64,000 bases of DNA, from contig OX392528.1 in the NCBI GenBank assembly GCA_947623455.1, positions 50,486,322-50,550,321 on the forward strand, read 5' to 3'. Source of the stretch: Mimachlamys varia. Taxonomy: Eukaryota; Mollusca; Bivalvia; Pectinida; Pectinidae. The notes beneath the pieces were generated by a model that searched no databases, was not told the DNA's origin, and was given only the letters and a program-made list of their open reading frames with translations. Of this stretch, positions 23,626-37,254 are shown piece by piece (within the stretch, counting starts at the first letter, position 1; each line of letters begins with the position of its first letter). A program made the position numbers and the translations under genes.

Positions 23626-24854
23626 GGAAACATTTAAACGAGGATGAGAGTCATCCAAAAGACACGATTCAGTACAGCTTACATATCTTATCCAAAACAA
23701 TAGTCCAATTGCATTGGTTTTTAATATGTACAGTACCCTACTCCTAAGTTCGCTTTAGATGTATACTAGCAGCACAGTTGGACGAACACACGTTCACTAG
23801 CTATGTATAGCCAAGCTGGTCCGAGTGACAGTGACGCAAGATGGGATAGGGTGTCCGTATGTGAACATATACAAGACTAATGTTAATTGTATTTGGTTAA
23901 TTTTACCTTATTACTTTTAATGACAGTTTAGCAAGATATAATTCGATATTATGATATGATATTGATATAACGATATTGTTTTTCTTTTTAAAGCTATTAT
24001 ATCAAACTGTTTTAATGCCGGTAAGTACTTTCTCTTATGACAGTATATGACAACGGCATGGATACCCTTAAAACTGGACGGGATATTTCTGATAGAAATC
24101 AAACACATTGAAAGTTGAAGGCATTGACTGATATATGTTTATTTAACTTTGTGACAGGATCTTCAACCTAATGGGTGGTTTGTTTAGTTGTTTCACCGCG
24201 ACAGATCCTCAGACTAGTTAACCAAGCAATCACCCAGAGTGCTGCAAATCGCTTAAGGTGATTGACGGAAAACTACTAATTTGCTCCAAACCTGGTATTT
24301 TACAATACTGTTCAGGATTTCCGAATTTTGTAGTTCCCAGATTGACACCATTTCACTCTATTTCAGTGTTAAGGAACTAGGATTGATCTGTTTTCGTTTT
24401 CCATATAGATAGCTTTATAGCACTTAAAAACGAGTCGATTGAAATACGGACCATAACAATCAGAAATATATGCATTACACTAACGTATAAGACACCGTCA
24501 CTAGGTACACTATACTTATCTAATATGTACAATATAAAGCTGTTGAAGCTTACCCGGTTCATTGTTACAAAACGTTTTGATGTTTGCAACGATTTCCATG
24601 TATGCTGTCTTACCCCTAACACGCATATGTACATATATGTACATAATCCCTTTTTAATGAAATGAAGTAAACGTATATCAACTATTTAACTATATAGCAC
24701 CTTATGCAGTGTAACCAGAGTAACGTCACTAATTTCGTTGCACTCTTCCATTGACAGTAGGGCAATGCACTTGGTTCAACATAACAGCATATTTCATGGT
24801 AAGAAAAGTGTGGGAGAAAAATAATCAATCCTAATTCTCGGGATAATATTTAAG

Positions 24855-24889
24855 AGTTTTAGCACTCGGAAAGCCAAGTGCTAAAATTC
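24855..24889. other. Short hairpin
   Basis: TTTTAGCACT and AGTGCTAAAA, a perfect 10-bp inverted repeat around a 10-base centre that itself pairs partly (CGG/CC). Function unknown. Confidence 0.4.
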
Positions 24890-27224
24890 TTGATTCTGTA
24901 TGTGTTTAGATTTCTCAATCTACATCATACAGGGGTGATATATTCTAGTGTCAATATCAGTAACACGTTTCGGTTTCTTTTCCAGTTAGCTTTACACTGG
25001 TCAAGGATAAAAGTTGATTATATTCTGACGCCAAATAAACTGCCGACAGTTTTGGTGCATTCCAGCTGATACCGTACAACTCCGTGGATCGGGTGGCTAA
25101 ACTGAGCACTGTGTTTCACCAACGTGTTTGTTTAAGTGGACCGGGACAAAAAAAAACTGTATAGAACATATGTTTTAGATATGCCAAAAATTCCTGGCCA
25201 GCGTACTAGAAACATATGTTGAGGCGGAAGGCAGTATGTTCATAAAACGATATTAAAATAGATTTAATCAATATAGCATGTATTTCCAACTTCGAATATA
25301 TATTCGATGAATGGAATCAGTTTATTTGACTAGATTAACATGACTTAGAATTATACATGTGGGACGCTTTTTATCAAGGTTAAAAAAACATAATCAAAGA
25401 AAACCAATTGTAATGTAGTGTTTTAATACGCCGGTTTGGATGTATAAGGAATTGATCTCAGATAACATGGTAAACTGAAATTTTTAACTTCCTTGTTTGT
25501 ACGAATTAATCAAGAGTACGTTCTACAATGACGTCATTAGCGTGGGATTCAAACTGGGTTTGTAGATGACGACCGAGGAAACATTTTCCTGAGACAATCC
25601 CTTCGAGACTATATCACAGCATATAGTAACCTGCCACTCCATCATATATACCTTTTATCATAAATTCCATTCATTCAGTGACTAGGTTAGGTAAGTTTCG
25701 AATCATTTATTTTTTTTTCTGTTATAATGAAGGAACTAACATGTTGGCGCGCATATAGTGTAATTAGTGCGCCGCAATATGGAATAAAGGAATTCCGATA
25801 TTAGGTAGCCAGAGGTTGCTACCGGATACAAAAAGCATGCTCGAGGTCTGACGTTTGCTAATAATTACCTGTGGTTAATTTGCTCTGTTTCATTGGGTTT
25901 GCTGGATGATTTCCCCTAGACACTGCAGAGGGAGTAAACACGTGTAATTGCATCTCAGCACCTTTCGTTTGATATTGGGCAACGATGCGATCCTCTCTCA
26001 GAGGATTGTTGTTAAGGTGTCTTCCTTAGCAACGTCTGTGCGTTGTGGAATATGTCTCAAAAGTAATGCTTTTCATGATTTATCGATTTTCCGAGATAGT
26101 CAATAATTTATTGACGCTATATATACAATTTACAAAATGAAAATCTATAGTTTAACGACAATGAAATCACTTTCATGATCCTTTCACCTTGCGTAGGCGT
26201 ACGGTACAGCTATTTTTAGCTTACTCCGATATTTATAACTACCAACAAAACGTAAACATGTATGAATTTACCAAACTCTGAAATAGAAATAGTTATAAGT
26301 CAAAGCCTATAAGATACTTTTAAGAACAAAATGACAATTTTATTTATATATTTGACATTTACTTGGAAGTTATGACTTATTTTACCAGCGGAATTATGTT
26401 CTTAAAACATGGTATCGCAATCAAAGACGTAACAGTATTATTTACTTATTTCTTGTATCAACATGAACGATAACATTCACAAAATAAAACTCACAGTAAG
26501 ATATAAATGGCCATTAATACAAATGTAACTATTGATGGATCGTTAAGCTTAAACAAACAAACACACACAAAAACTTTCATTGAATGCAAATTATTCCTTT
26601 TCACCCCAAGAACGTAACAAAGTGTTCCATATTTCTCAAAAGCACACAAAGGTAAAGAAACTCTGAAGTATCTGTGAATCCTTGGACGAGGGAACTGTGT
26701 CTTTGTCTCCCTCTTTAGGCAAGAAGCTATGAAGTGCTTTTCGCAAAATTTGAACTTCTAAGTTGCGCACAACACCTTTTAGTCATAGTCAGGATAAAGA
26801 TCAATCGTTAATCTTTATATAAAGCATTGTCAATTTGTTCAAATAAAGTTACTAATTGGTAATTCATGCACAAAATCATTATAACCAATAAATTAAAATA
26901 CTCTGATGTGTTTTAGCTAGCTTTTGTTCGGTGACGGTCATGTGATTTGATAAACTCGCATGACTGCCCAATATTTCTTAGCAACAATCCATTTCATGGT
27001 GAAATAGCAGAGGATTTGTTTTGTGTGTGTGAGGACAACGACCATTATCAAATCAAATTTTATGTCATCAATCGCGATGAATTATTTAAACATTGACACG
27101 TAAAACTCATGTCGTTCTATTGTTTGTGTGAAACAATTACTAACGATTTATAATTAATAGAGAATGACATGGCGATATATCTAGATAAAAATCATTATCA
27201 CTGAAATGTTATACATGTACAAAA

Positions 27225-27410
27225 ACATCAGAGAATACCAAAGCGTCAACAAAACCATGATCCGAATTCAAAATCGATTAAACTAGAGACAAAATAGGAC
27301 CATAGTTATGATTTACATTGAGACCCTCGTAAAATGCACAAGGGAATAAGACCAGGTGTTCCAGAAGAGTAAGTGGATTCTGCTTCATCCGCGGCACCCG
27401 CCATGAGTTC
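27225..27410 (-). repeat. Main dispersed repeat, 3' half
   Basis: Reverse-oriented copy in the EGF-ligand intron; ends abruptly after CACCCGCCATGAG. Confidence 0.65.
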
Positions 27411-27690
27411 TTAGATAATATACATTCGGTACTACATTTTTAATACTCGCATGTGTGCTGTCGTGTTACACTCCTAACATGTAAGTGGTATAGCATTATT
27501 GAATTTATACAATAATATACAAGCTTCAGTTGTATTTCATTATTGGAATATGAACTCAGCATTTACCATGATCGTAATCAGTATTGGTTTGATAGTAAGC
27601 GCTACATGGTGCCCTCTTTATTAATTTCCGGTATCAATCAGCTGAACCTATTTGATATCAACAGATTAATCTGCAATATGGCAATAGTCT

Positions 27691-27965
27691 TTACATTAGT
27701 TTGTTAACTGGGACGGGAAAACCCTTACACCCAGCCTCCGCAGATTCATAAAGGGAATGTAGCATGTCCGGTCTGAGCACAAATAGCGAGAAGAAACAAT
27801 ACCCCATTTTGTCGAATCTCACACAGTAGTTTGTCCTGTGTAAGATTCGTCCATCAGATTGTACTGTGTAACCACTCTTCATTCATAAGGAGGTCACCTT
27901 CCCGCCACTTAACATGACAGCTTCATCAAGCCGTTTGACGCGCGAGCGCGGAGAATGGATGACGC
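27691..27965 (-). other. GC/CpG-richer island with a 63-codon Cys-containing frame
   Basis: Seen: the block stands out in composition inside the AT-rich EGF-ligand intron. Its upper edge holds a CpG-dense GACGCGCGAGCGCGG motif (about 27938-27953). The minus-strand frame 27882-27691 contains GRILHRTNYCVRFDK and three further Cys or Pro-rich stretches but is directly preceded by a stop and has no strong splice sites. Could be an alternative promoter, an exon or a decayed insertion. Confidence 0.2.
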
Positions 27966-30900
27966 CAAGATACGACACAAGTCCGGGTCAAAATACGTGA
28001 AAATATATATTAAGTAAGTATGTCAAAAGACTGCATAATATGATTTAGGTTATGCCGTACGCCTGACTTGTGAAATAGATTTACGCCTCATTTTTACACA
28101 GCGGATTCAACACGTGCGTTTTACAGACGTCTTAATAATGGAACAATGTTTCTCTGAGGTACGCGATTAGACATGTTTTATTTTACATTCAAATGTACGT
28201 GCTCTCATAAACATATGATATACGAAGGTCATGTGACAGGATAGGCTTGATCAATGTCACTATCATCCTACGTACGTCATAAACACCTATTGTCATTGGT
28301 CTCTTTAAGAGATAATAAAAATAAAAATGAAAATTTAATTTTGTTTTATAATATTATACAACAGGCGAATGATATACTATTTCGCTATTTTATGAGAAAA
28401 AAACCCATATAAGTTGATTATCACAGAAGCTAAATCATAACACAATCGGATGAGATTGAACGTACACCTACAGCACCACAAACTATTAAATTAAATATAA
28501 ACAATAATGGATTATTTCACGAAAAGCCTAAATTTCCCATAAGGATCCTTTTCAATGTTTTAATCATCCTTCACAGTTGACGAAATATTTCTAAATGGAA
28601 AAGCGCCATCCTGACGGTGCGAAGCAATTAAGTTCTTAGGTTTGCGGAAATAGGAATTGATGATGAATTAATCTCTTGGTAGCTACGTAGGATGCCATTT
28701 GCTACCTTCCTGTGTGTGGTTAATGAGGTATCTATCAAGGTAAACATGCTGGCAACTGATTGTTTGCTACAGTGTTAAACAATTTTGATTTGATGTTCTC
28801 TGTCGTTTCGTAAAAAGAATTCCATGTTGTACAACTAGTGAAACACCCTGAGTAGAGACTACATTCACACGTACTAGTTCTAGCAGCCGTATCAATCAAA
28901 ATATCTAAAATTCAGTAACTATTTTGTGTGTAGTGAAGCCTATCAGAGATAAATATTCACGATTAAAAATGACGTATAATCATCCGAATGATTATTTGAT
29001 TTCTGTAACATGAAAGCGTTATTGCGTGAAAATAAACAAATGATATTGAGAAGTACAATTGACCCATGTGGTGCATACTTAACTACTTATAACTTCCACC
29101 TATAAGTTAGGCTAAACAGCTATGAAATGTAAGGATACTTTTGTATACCATTCACAGAAACAGCCGTGGTAAATAACATTCAAAGGTTTTTAAGTTATGA
29201 ATTTAACATAACGGCAACGAAATGATGAAAACCATACCACCGTAAAATAGCGATGGTATCCGTCGGAAAGCCCAACAATTTCCCATCCCTGTTTGAACTT
29301 TATATGTTTATGACATCCACACATTTATTTAATTCAAGGCTCAAACCAACCGGAATTGGTCACTGGTGGTGGTTCTCCCCAACAGGCAAGTGGTAAGGAA
29401 TGACCACGGAAATTAACCCGTTATTCTCATCTATCTGAAGATATTGTCCAGAGCAACGAGTAATATTCTTTGTTCGGTTTCTTGTTTGGAACCAAGATTT
29501 TCTCCTTTTTTTGTTTTTTGTTTGTTTTTTTTTTTCGATAAAAAAAATAAAGCAACAACACTGTATGAGAAATCGAAAATCATTTAAGCAAAGCTGAAAC
29601 AATGCCGTGTTCATATCAATATATTGCCACTATACTTTAAGGGAAATCATGATAAATTTGTTGGCTAGCGACTGCCACAAGGCGTTGCCTGTCTGGACCT
29701 AACATTAAACGGTTCATTTCCTGATACATTTTGTGGTCCATTGTAGATTTTCATCATAGAGATATCACTTATTTTAGCTCGAAAAAAGACATCTGCAACG
29801 CAATGATTGTCAGGATATAATTCACCAATAGTTATAATAATACCTTGCCGAAATCAGTTTTGAAATACGCTGGGAATATACAATTTAGTTCCACGGTAAT
29901 GCCAATATAAAAAAAAAAACTTTTGTTTAAAATACATCGCAAGGAAAGATTGTGCTGACACAGTATGACATTACATGATTATAAAACACACTTTTTCCAT
30001 AAATGTTTTTACAGAACATCAATTCAGAATTGTCATTCAAACAGATCTGTTCATATGAGACTTGTTTTAGCATTAACACTTTGACAACATAGCAAAAACA
30101 CTTCTTTATGTGTGTCAATGAAACTTTGTTTAAATCCTTTTCGATACAGATTTTTTTTTCTACCTGTATGTTTTATAATCAAACCTTGTAGAAGAATATC
30201 TTTTTTCAAAGATATTTTTTAGGAATTTTTTAGTGTTTAAAACAAAATCAGCAAAATATGTTCATTATATGAATCTCATAATTTCAACTTAAGAATCTTT
30301 AAATACATTTGATTAATTTGTTCAAAAATAACACTGGTTAACACTATTTGCACTATGTTGATATCAGATCAATTGTTGAATAATATCTAATGAATGAAAA
30401 CTACTATTATCAATAACAAGTCTGTTTTGAAACTTTGCCAATGTGAGCCTGCTGTAGGATAAATCATCACGAGGCTTTTGTTTTGTTTTGTTCGTCCCCC
30501 CCTCCCCCTCCCCCAATTTAAACGCATTTTTTAAAAAGTTGAACCAGGTATATCTTATCCAGGTGTTAAACTAGCCTTAAATGGCACCCTGGACGCCATA
30601 TCTCCTACCAAAACACATACTGTTGTTCTTACTGTATACTAAATCAACATTACTGACTAAATGTAGTATGCACTTCCCCCTTTACACACACATAAACACA
30701 CATTCAAAGCTCCTTCAGAGGGATTTTCATCAGTCCACATGTGGGTTTTCTACGTACAGTAAGATACAGAGCATACTCTGTATAATGAACACGTGTATCC
30801 TCTTCGTATGCTCTCGTAAATACCGCCGTGGGCACACGTTAGTATGGGGAAATACTTCACTCTTACAGCATTGTTTTACCGGCTGATACGAAAAACGACC

Positions 30901-31125
30901 TAACCTCATAACAGAAGATGGTATACAGTCACACAGGATAGAAAACATCCGGGAGGTCATTTCAGCAGAACTCAACCCTCTTTGTGTATCCTATAGTATC
31001 AACCACATACGTTAAGTGTCAATCTTTTGTAAACAACATTAACAGTTCAACACACTTGTACATAATAACAAACATTAAGTAGAATGTCCATTTAAGATAG
31101 CAAAAGAAATATTTTTGTCTACCAG

Positions 31126-31304
31126 AAGAAGATTAATGAAAATGAGACGTATTTCACTACTTATATCACTGGTTACTACTGCCTACAATGTTCCACTAAT
31201 GAAACCGCAGGAACGTATGACTCAGGTCCACACGAACAGTGTGTCTAACCAAGATTATGTGTACGAACGAAATGATGAAAATGCAACGAAAACAAATTAC
31301 CACG
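31126..31304 (+). CDS. Candidate first coding exon of a secreted protein (plus strand, within EGF-ligand intron)
   Basis: Seen: a good acceptor TTTTTGTCTACCAG at 31112-31125 precedes ATG at 31136 (a second in-frame ATG is at 31142). The frame begins MKMRRISLLISLVTTAYNVP, a plausible short signal peptide, then a polar segment with a sequon (NAT) and several Asn/Asp residues. A stop follows at codon 58, but a donor-like GTGCGT starts two bases inside that stop codon, so the exon could splice onward. Short length and lack of family resemblance keep confidence low; it could be a chance frame. Confidence 0.22.
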
Positions 31305-34300
31305 GATAGTGCGTATTTTGTAGAATGAATAAAAACAGCTAGACATTTAAAATGATATTAACTAGCAACTATCTACTGTTTACATGACTTTAAATTGCTC
31401 AATACTTAAAAGATCTTTCGTTCATATGCGTGCCCATTACCTGATCAATGTGTAAAACCTACAGATACATATATCGATTCTGACCAATACCAATTAATAC
31501 TCACACTCATTGTGCTACATAGAACATCACATGTGATTTGATTTATTTTAAGTTAAAACTTCATTATTGTCGTTAATGAGAACCTCATTCACTCAATACA
31601 AGATGAAAACTATTTGACATTCTTTATCCCACATCATGGAGCACATGGTGGCTGATGCAGACCCTGCAAGTTCAGATATTTACTAAGCCGGTTGTATCAT
31701 ATTATATAACAATAGAACTGATGTAAGTCAATCTGCTGATTAAAAGTTTTCTGTCGGTGTTTCTTCGACTAAAGCACACAACGAAGAAACACGATTTGAT
31801 CCACTGTCCCTAATGATTATTTTAAGTACTATTTTTATTTTATTTTCTATTCAATTCAATTTCATGGAATCTTTCATTTATACACCAAAGGTCTTTCTCT
31901 AGGCACCCGTTTTTCAATCAGTGCCGTCTTCTAAGATGTTGTGAGAGAGGACGCAACAACCCCGTACAGTAAAAGTATTTATTCAAAATGACGAATCAAC
32001 AGTCTGCATGCAACTGCAGATGTCAATTTTCAAAGCTACTTTACGTGATGTTTGCAGTTCGTCCTTTGGACATGCATGGCTACATAATCCGTCGATCGAT
32101 ACCTAGGTATCACTGAATAGGGAACGTACGACATACTAGAATCCTAATGACGTGTTTCCAGGACAAGCGACACCACGTCAATTAACTGTCCCGTAACACC
32201 GGCAGATTGATTGGCAATTAACAAGGTTGAACGATACTTCTCGTAGCGGCTTAATAGACTTTCCTCTGTATGCGAAATCACTGTGTTCTACCTGTGTAAC
32301 GGAAACCATTCTTACACATAGCGGCTATTCAGGAAATCGCTTCGGATAGCAGTTTTTTATTGCTTTCATTGAGAACGCATACACTGAAAACATATACCAA
32401 AAAAATATTTTAGCAAGTTAATCATAGGTTTGAATATCAGCTTTCTTTAATTTGTCCCTTTACCACATCTACAATGGTATACTGGAATAGTGGGGTTCTT
32501 TAACATCCACAAGCAATAAACTAGTATCAATACCGAACTTCCAGATCTACATTGTGTGCACATGAACACACTAACTGTAGTTTGGATGATGGATATAGAT
32601 GATTGCATATTGCTGTATGACGTTAGAAAAAAGAGATATTTAAATATTCTAATACACAAGGATATGTTTGTACAAATCTGTACGGCTGCAGACCCATATA
32701 TTGTAATCATTAGGCTATATGGCGTCACCGTTGATCTCATGAATTTGATTTTATTGTTTCCATATCGTTATAATAGCATAACCCGCTGCTAAGTTATTTG
32801 TTTGGCTATAATTAACTCGACGATACCAAAACTTCATCATTTGTAAACTAACAAGTAAGCTAACATATGGTCACGATTAGACTCAAACATTTTCTATCAA
32901 GTTTTATTGGATAATATCTGTCTACTTCTCGTGAATTTTAGAAAACTATCAAGTGTTTTTTGGCAGAAAGGGCAAATAGTACTGTGTTCCTGTGGTAGTC
33001 ACATTGCAACCATGTATAAATAAATGTTTATAGACATATATGATATACATACATCATTCTCAATATCATTTGTTGGTTATGTTTAATGAATAACTAGATG
33101 AAAATAGAAAAGAGATAACACTGAAAAAAAAAACATAAGAAGTAACGTTTTGAATCATTACACTTTTCGGTAACAAGAAGACCCGTTTGTTTCTGTATAT
33201 TAGCGTATTAGTTTTTGGCAATGTTCCAGTGATATCTTTTGATAAAAATTACATACCACAAAACATTAGAACATATGTTGGCTTTGTATGACAATGTTTA
33301 CGACCTCTGTACATACTCAATATACTACTTAATTCTCGTTCCCCCTAATATTCATTGTGTATTTTGCCAGTCATGTTATATAAAGAATACTTAAACCTAC
33401 TGTTGATGTTAGGTTATTCCACTAAATTAACCTTCTCATACATAAACATATAATGAAACGTATATACATCTTTGTACATCTAAACATGATATATACTGAT
33501 CATAATCTGAGCCATTGCGTAGCTTGTAAAGGGACTAATATTGTAAAACAATTTTCGTTAATCATCAATATTATAAAGATGTTATTGCAAAGGTCATAGG
33601 ATATACATGTATAATAGTTGCAATATTAGTTTAGAAAAAATAAAACATAAAAACATATATTTGTTTTTAACTAATGAGTTAAAAACACATTACGAACAAA
33701 TCATTAAAGAGTATTGCAGGCAAACCAATGCATCAAGAAAAAGTGCTTATCACGCTTAAGGAATAAAAAGAAACCATAAGAAGATATTGGGGAAAAACCA
33801 ATAACATTATCGATATGCAGCTACCATTAAAATAGAGAAATGCACTAGATTGTCATTTACGACATCGGTTTCTTTGTCATATGAAATACCATATGCCCAA
33901 CCTGTTACTACAATAGTATATATTGGTACATTTTGCAGCACATACAATGAAATTTGTATTGTGGACCGTTAATTTCATCAGTTTTGAGAGATGATTCTCA
34001 TGAAATATCTTACGAGATAGATATTAAAGTAGACATAATCAATTAAATACTTAAACTCTTTTCTAAATAATCGGTTCAGTCGTGCCTCGTGCCACGTGAT
34101 TATATACTTCATTATAAACGACTTACCATTAGCATGCATTTGCTTGTCGTACAAGTTGATAAGATAAACCTAAATATGTAAATACTATATAAGTATTATT
34201 CATTTATTATTATCATTATTTCATAAAGAGTGGAAACACAATATGGTGACAATACATAGGTTTAATCAAAGGTTATTTGTTCAAGGTCATTTATCTCGCA

Positions 34301-35482
34301 TCTCCTCTCAGCGGGAGAGGGTTTAGTAAGTTTTCAGAACTTGTGACAAATCGTTGAATTGTTTTCAATACAATGATATGCGTTAATGTGAAAAAATGGA
34401 TCTAAGACGATCCGAAAACGAATTGCATAAGTTGTTTACGACAGTTATTTGTGCCATTATTACCTCATGTGGTCGATTACGTATATCCATATCTTATTAA
34501 CATGTATATCCAAACATTTTGCCAACATATTTTCATGGTCAATAACAAGCAGGTTCATAGAAATATATCGGTTTGAAAAGTGAATTGGTGTTCACATTGT
34601 GTAAAATTGTTCTTTTTCATAAGACTTTAGTACTAGTTTGAATATAGTTTATAATAGAACTCTTTTAATTTTTTTATTTTTTTTCATTTAGAAGGTTTTC
34701 CAAACACCTCCAATCCTTAATGAGAACAGACGTATCAATATGTACCTGTTACGTACCCATCATTACCCCTGTATTGAACACCATTATAGTGTCATGTCCT
34801 AACAGAGTTTCTAGTATTACGTGACAATCCCAAACAATGCCAGTTGTTTACACACGTAGCTGACCTATGACGGTAGAGTAAACAAGGTGACACGTAACAG
34901 GAGGGCCCCTATAGTCTGGAGTTTTAATTCTAATACAGAGATATGTCCAAGGATCCATTATCTTAATTGAATGTAGTTTCAAACAAATCAAAAATGTCTG
35001 CATTTCTATTTGTATTTATGCTGGATAATGTAACGGTTGGAATCCGACAGATTTATAAAATAAATCATTTCCCATTCATATTTATTTGCAAACCATGTGT
35101 AACATTTACTCCAGAAACATACATCATGGTTGGTCTAGAGGGACGGTGCAATTTGGGAAATACTTAAATTTTTCATGAAACTGTTGCGGAGTTGCATGGT
35201 AATTTTTGTTTTTAAAACTTGGCCAAGAATGTGATTGTACATGTATCTGTTGTCACGCACCTCTGATAAAAATAATAATGTCAAATTCATATTCAGATTT
35301 AATAACTTTTGATTTCAGAACTTTAGTCGTTTAACCCGGTTGTTATGTGGTCTTTGATAAAGAAAGCTACACCAAATGGGATACACAAATAGCATTACCT
35401 CTTTCATGAAGACTTTGGAAACTTTATTTTGACAGCAAGTTCATTCGTCCTTAAGGACATAAGTACAATGATGGATATTTAC

Positions 35483-36019
35483 CTGCATGTTTTGATGTCC
35501 AGCGATGCTACCAGAACGCACGTGCCAGCGTTGAGACAGTAATGTCTGTCAGAATAACTACACGGAATCACGTGACTGTTTTGAAATGGATTTCCAGAGC
35601 GTCTGTGACGAGAGTGTTCCGACATATCCGAAATATCGCCCAAAGTTGTATCGTTAGATTTTTCATAATCACTGATTAAATTTCCATCCAAAGAAATATT
35701 GACCTTTTCCTGTTGCTTGGTCTTTTCTACCACGGTTTGGTCTCCAGTACTTTGGTACCCCTTTGTGTCCTTTTCATCCAATTCCTGATGTGTATGTGAC
35801 GGTGGATGGGATAATGATGGGTATTTGTCGGGGCTATCCTTCTGGAAGGCGTTGCTCGGTGACCCTGCGTTTGTTGGGTTGCCGTGGTCATTGTGGGTCC
35901 TATACAGTTTATCGGACAGGGGCAAAGACTGCACGATAGCGACAAACACCAGCCCTACGAAGAGCAACATTGACATCGGTCTGTCGCCCATAGTAAGTCT
36001 AAGTACATTTTGTCCACTC
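35483..36019 (-). CDS. EGF-family growth-factor precursor, first coding exon (signal peptide, pro-region, EGF C1-C4)
   Basis: Seen: the ATG is at 35991-35989, followed by 169 codons plus two bases and a splice donor AG|GTAAAT. Residues about 1-22 are a signal peptide (hydrophobic core LLFVGLVFVAIV, likely cut after QS). Residues 23-127 are a polar Ser/Thr/Asp/Lys-rich pro-region with two N-glycosylation sequons (NIS, NDT). RHRR at 128-131 is a furin-type site. Cys144, 152, 158 and 169 give C-x7-C-x5-C-x10-C. Known: ERBB ligands have C-x7-C-x4/5-C-x10/13-C-x-C-x8-C, and their EGF module is split by an intron between C4 and C5. Exon B at 18165-18276 supplies C5-C6 in phase. A T-rich tract ending in TGCAAG at 36020-36045 is a convincing acceptor, giving a 28-nt 5' leader in this exon; an out-of-frame upstream ATG lies in that leader. 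Spitz-, neuregulin- or vein-like subtype is not resolvable. Likely role: secreted ligand of a receptor tyrosine kinase. Confidence 0.85.
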
Positions 36020-36379
36020 CTTGCACAAAGGAAAACAGAAAAAAACTTGATAACAACAGCAATCGGTTACCATGAATCTGAAATACTGGCGTTAGATATC
36101 ACATGATCAGACGACACTAGATCCCGCAATGACTTAATTATCATTATATTTTTTTTTCTTGTTGGAGATACCGAAAAAAAATTATCACAAGGAAACTACA
36201 GGTATTTTAATATGATAACGTAATGCCATCATGCCAAACTTCCATCAAAACACATGGTAATCCCGTAAGAATTATACTGGTATCAGTGTGTATATAAATA
36301 TATCTATCTGCTGGTGGTGTACGTATGCTTTGGACGAAACTATTCCATCTCCAATACTTCTTATTTTTGAAGGCCGACC

Positions 36380-36730
36380 AGATGGTTGACGTTAAAAGTT
36401 ACAAGCAGCTGCCGGCGAGTGAAAGCGCGCACTCGAAAGTGGCATACAAACTAAACTACCATTGGTCTGAACAGACGGGCGGCCCACCTTTCCTCACTGT
36501 GTGTAGATTACCACTGCCTGCCTATCACGGCTACGGGAGTGTGCATACTCGTCTCCACCGGTGGTAATAGTGTACATATGTACCACAGCGACATGATGCA
36601 GGGATCTTATGTATCCCGGCCGCATCCTGTCCCCAGACCGCCCCGTCACGAGTGGGTGGTGGTACTACAGACAGCGGGTTAGCACTGCCCCGCCAGCCCC
36701 GGGTCCCCGGCAATTCATTTGTATCTACTC
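36380..36730 (-). promoter_or_regulatory. GC-richer block upstream of the EGF-ligand gene: candidate promoter / 5' UTR exon
   Basis: This block is distinctly richer in G+C and CpG than its surroundings and lies 360 bases upstream of the exon that carries the start codon. On the minus strand a donor-like CACACA|GTGAGG at 36498-36492 could end a noncoding first exon, to be joined to the strong acceptor at 36020. No TATA box is evident. An 80-codon plus-strand frame crosses the block but has no recognisable domain and no splice support, so I read the block as regulatory or untranslated. This is inference from composition and position. Confidence 0.35.
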
Positions 36731-37254
36731 GTGTGACCGTGCCTTAAACACTCCCCTGGTCCTAACATCGACCAATCAATCGTCTTTATGTTTTCCTTTT
36801 ACTGCTGATTGATGACTTAAAGTGCTGATTTCATTCTAATTGATATTCAGAAAATATTTGCACTATACGGATGTATTTTTCTACTTCCGGTTAACAAACT
36901 TCAGCCGATCCTTTCAATAGTATCGTATTAACATAATACAAAATAGGCACGCGCTACCACGCTCCCGGTGGCGTTCTTGAAACTGTCATTCAATGGGCTT
37001 TGTCTTTTGTTCTGGTAACAATTAACACATCTCAGTGTAGAGTTCATGGCGAATGAACTACTTATACTCGTTAAAGCGTATCGCCATAAAGGTAATCACA
37101 CTTTAAGCGTAGATATATATATATTGTATATAATGCGGTATACTTACACTTTTTTAGCAATATTTGTGAAGTACATGTATAGCAATCTAAATTTTCCTTT
37201 AATTACTAAAATTAAAGTGTTTGAATGACCGTTGATCTATCTATGAACTAACAC

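Larger units (their letters stand above)
18277..35482 (-). other. Long intron of the EGF-ligand gene (about 17.2 kb)
   Basis: Bounded by donor AG|GTAAAT and acceptor CTGACAG|G, phase 2, separating EGF cysteines 4 and 5. It holds two adjacent SINEs, a direct duplication, two copies of the main dispersed repeat and several unexplained exon-like open segments on both strands (listed separately). The remaining stretches, for example 20.6-21.7, 24.1-27.2, 28.0-31.1 and 31.4-35.4 kb, are AT-rich and show no gene or RNA I can support. Confidence 0.75.

Noticed and set aside
36325..36567. 80-codon plus frame at the GC-rich block
   Set aside because: No domain, and the block is better explained as promoter or 5' UTR of the minus-strand EGF-ligand gene.
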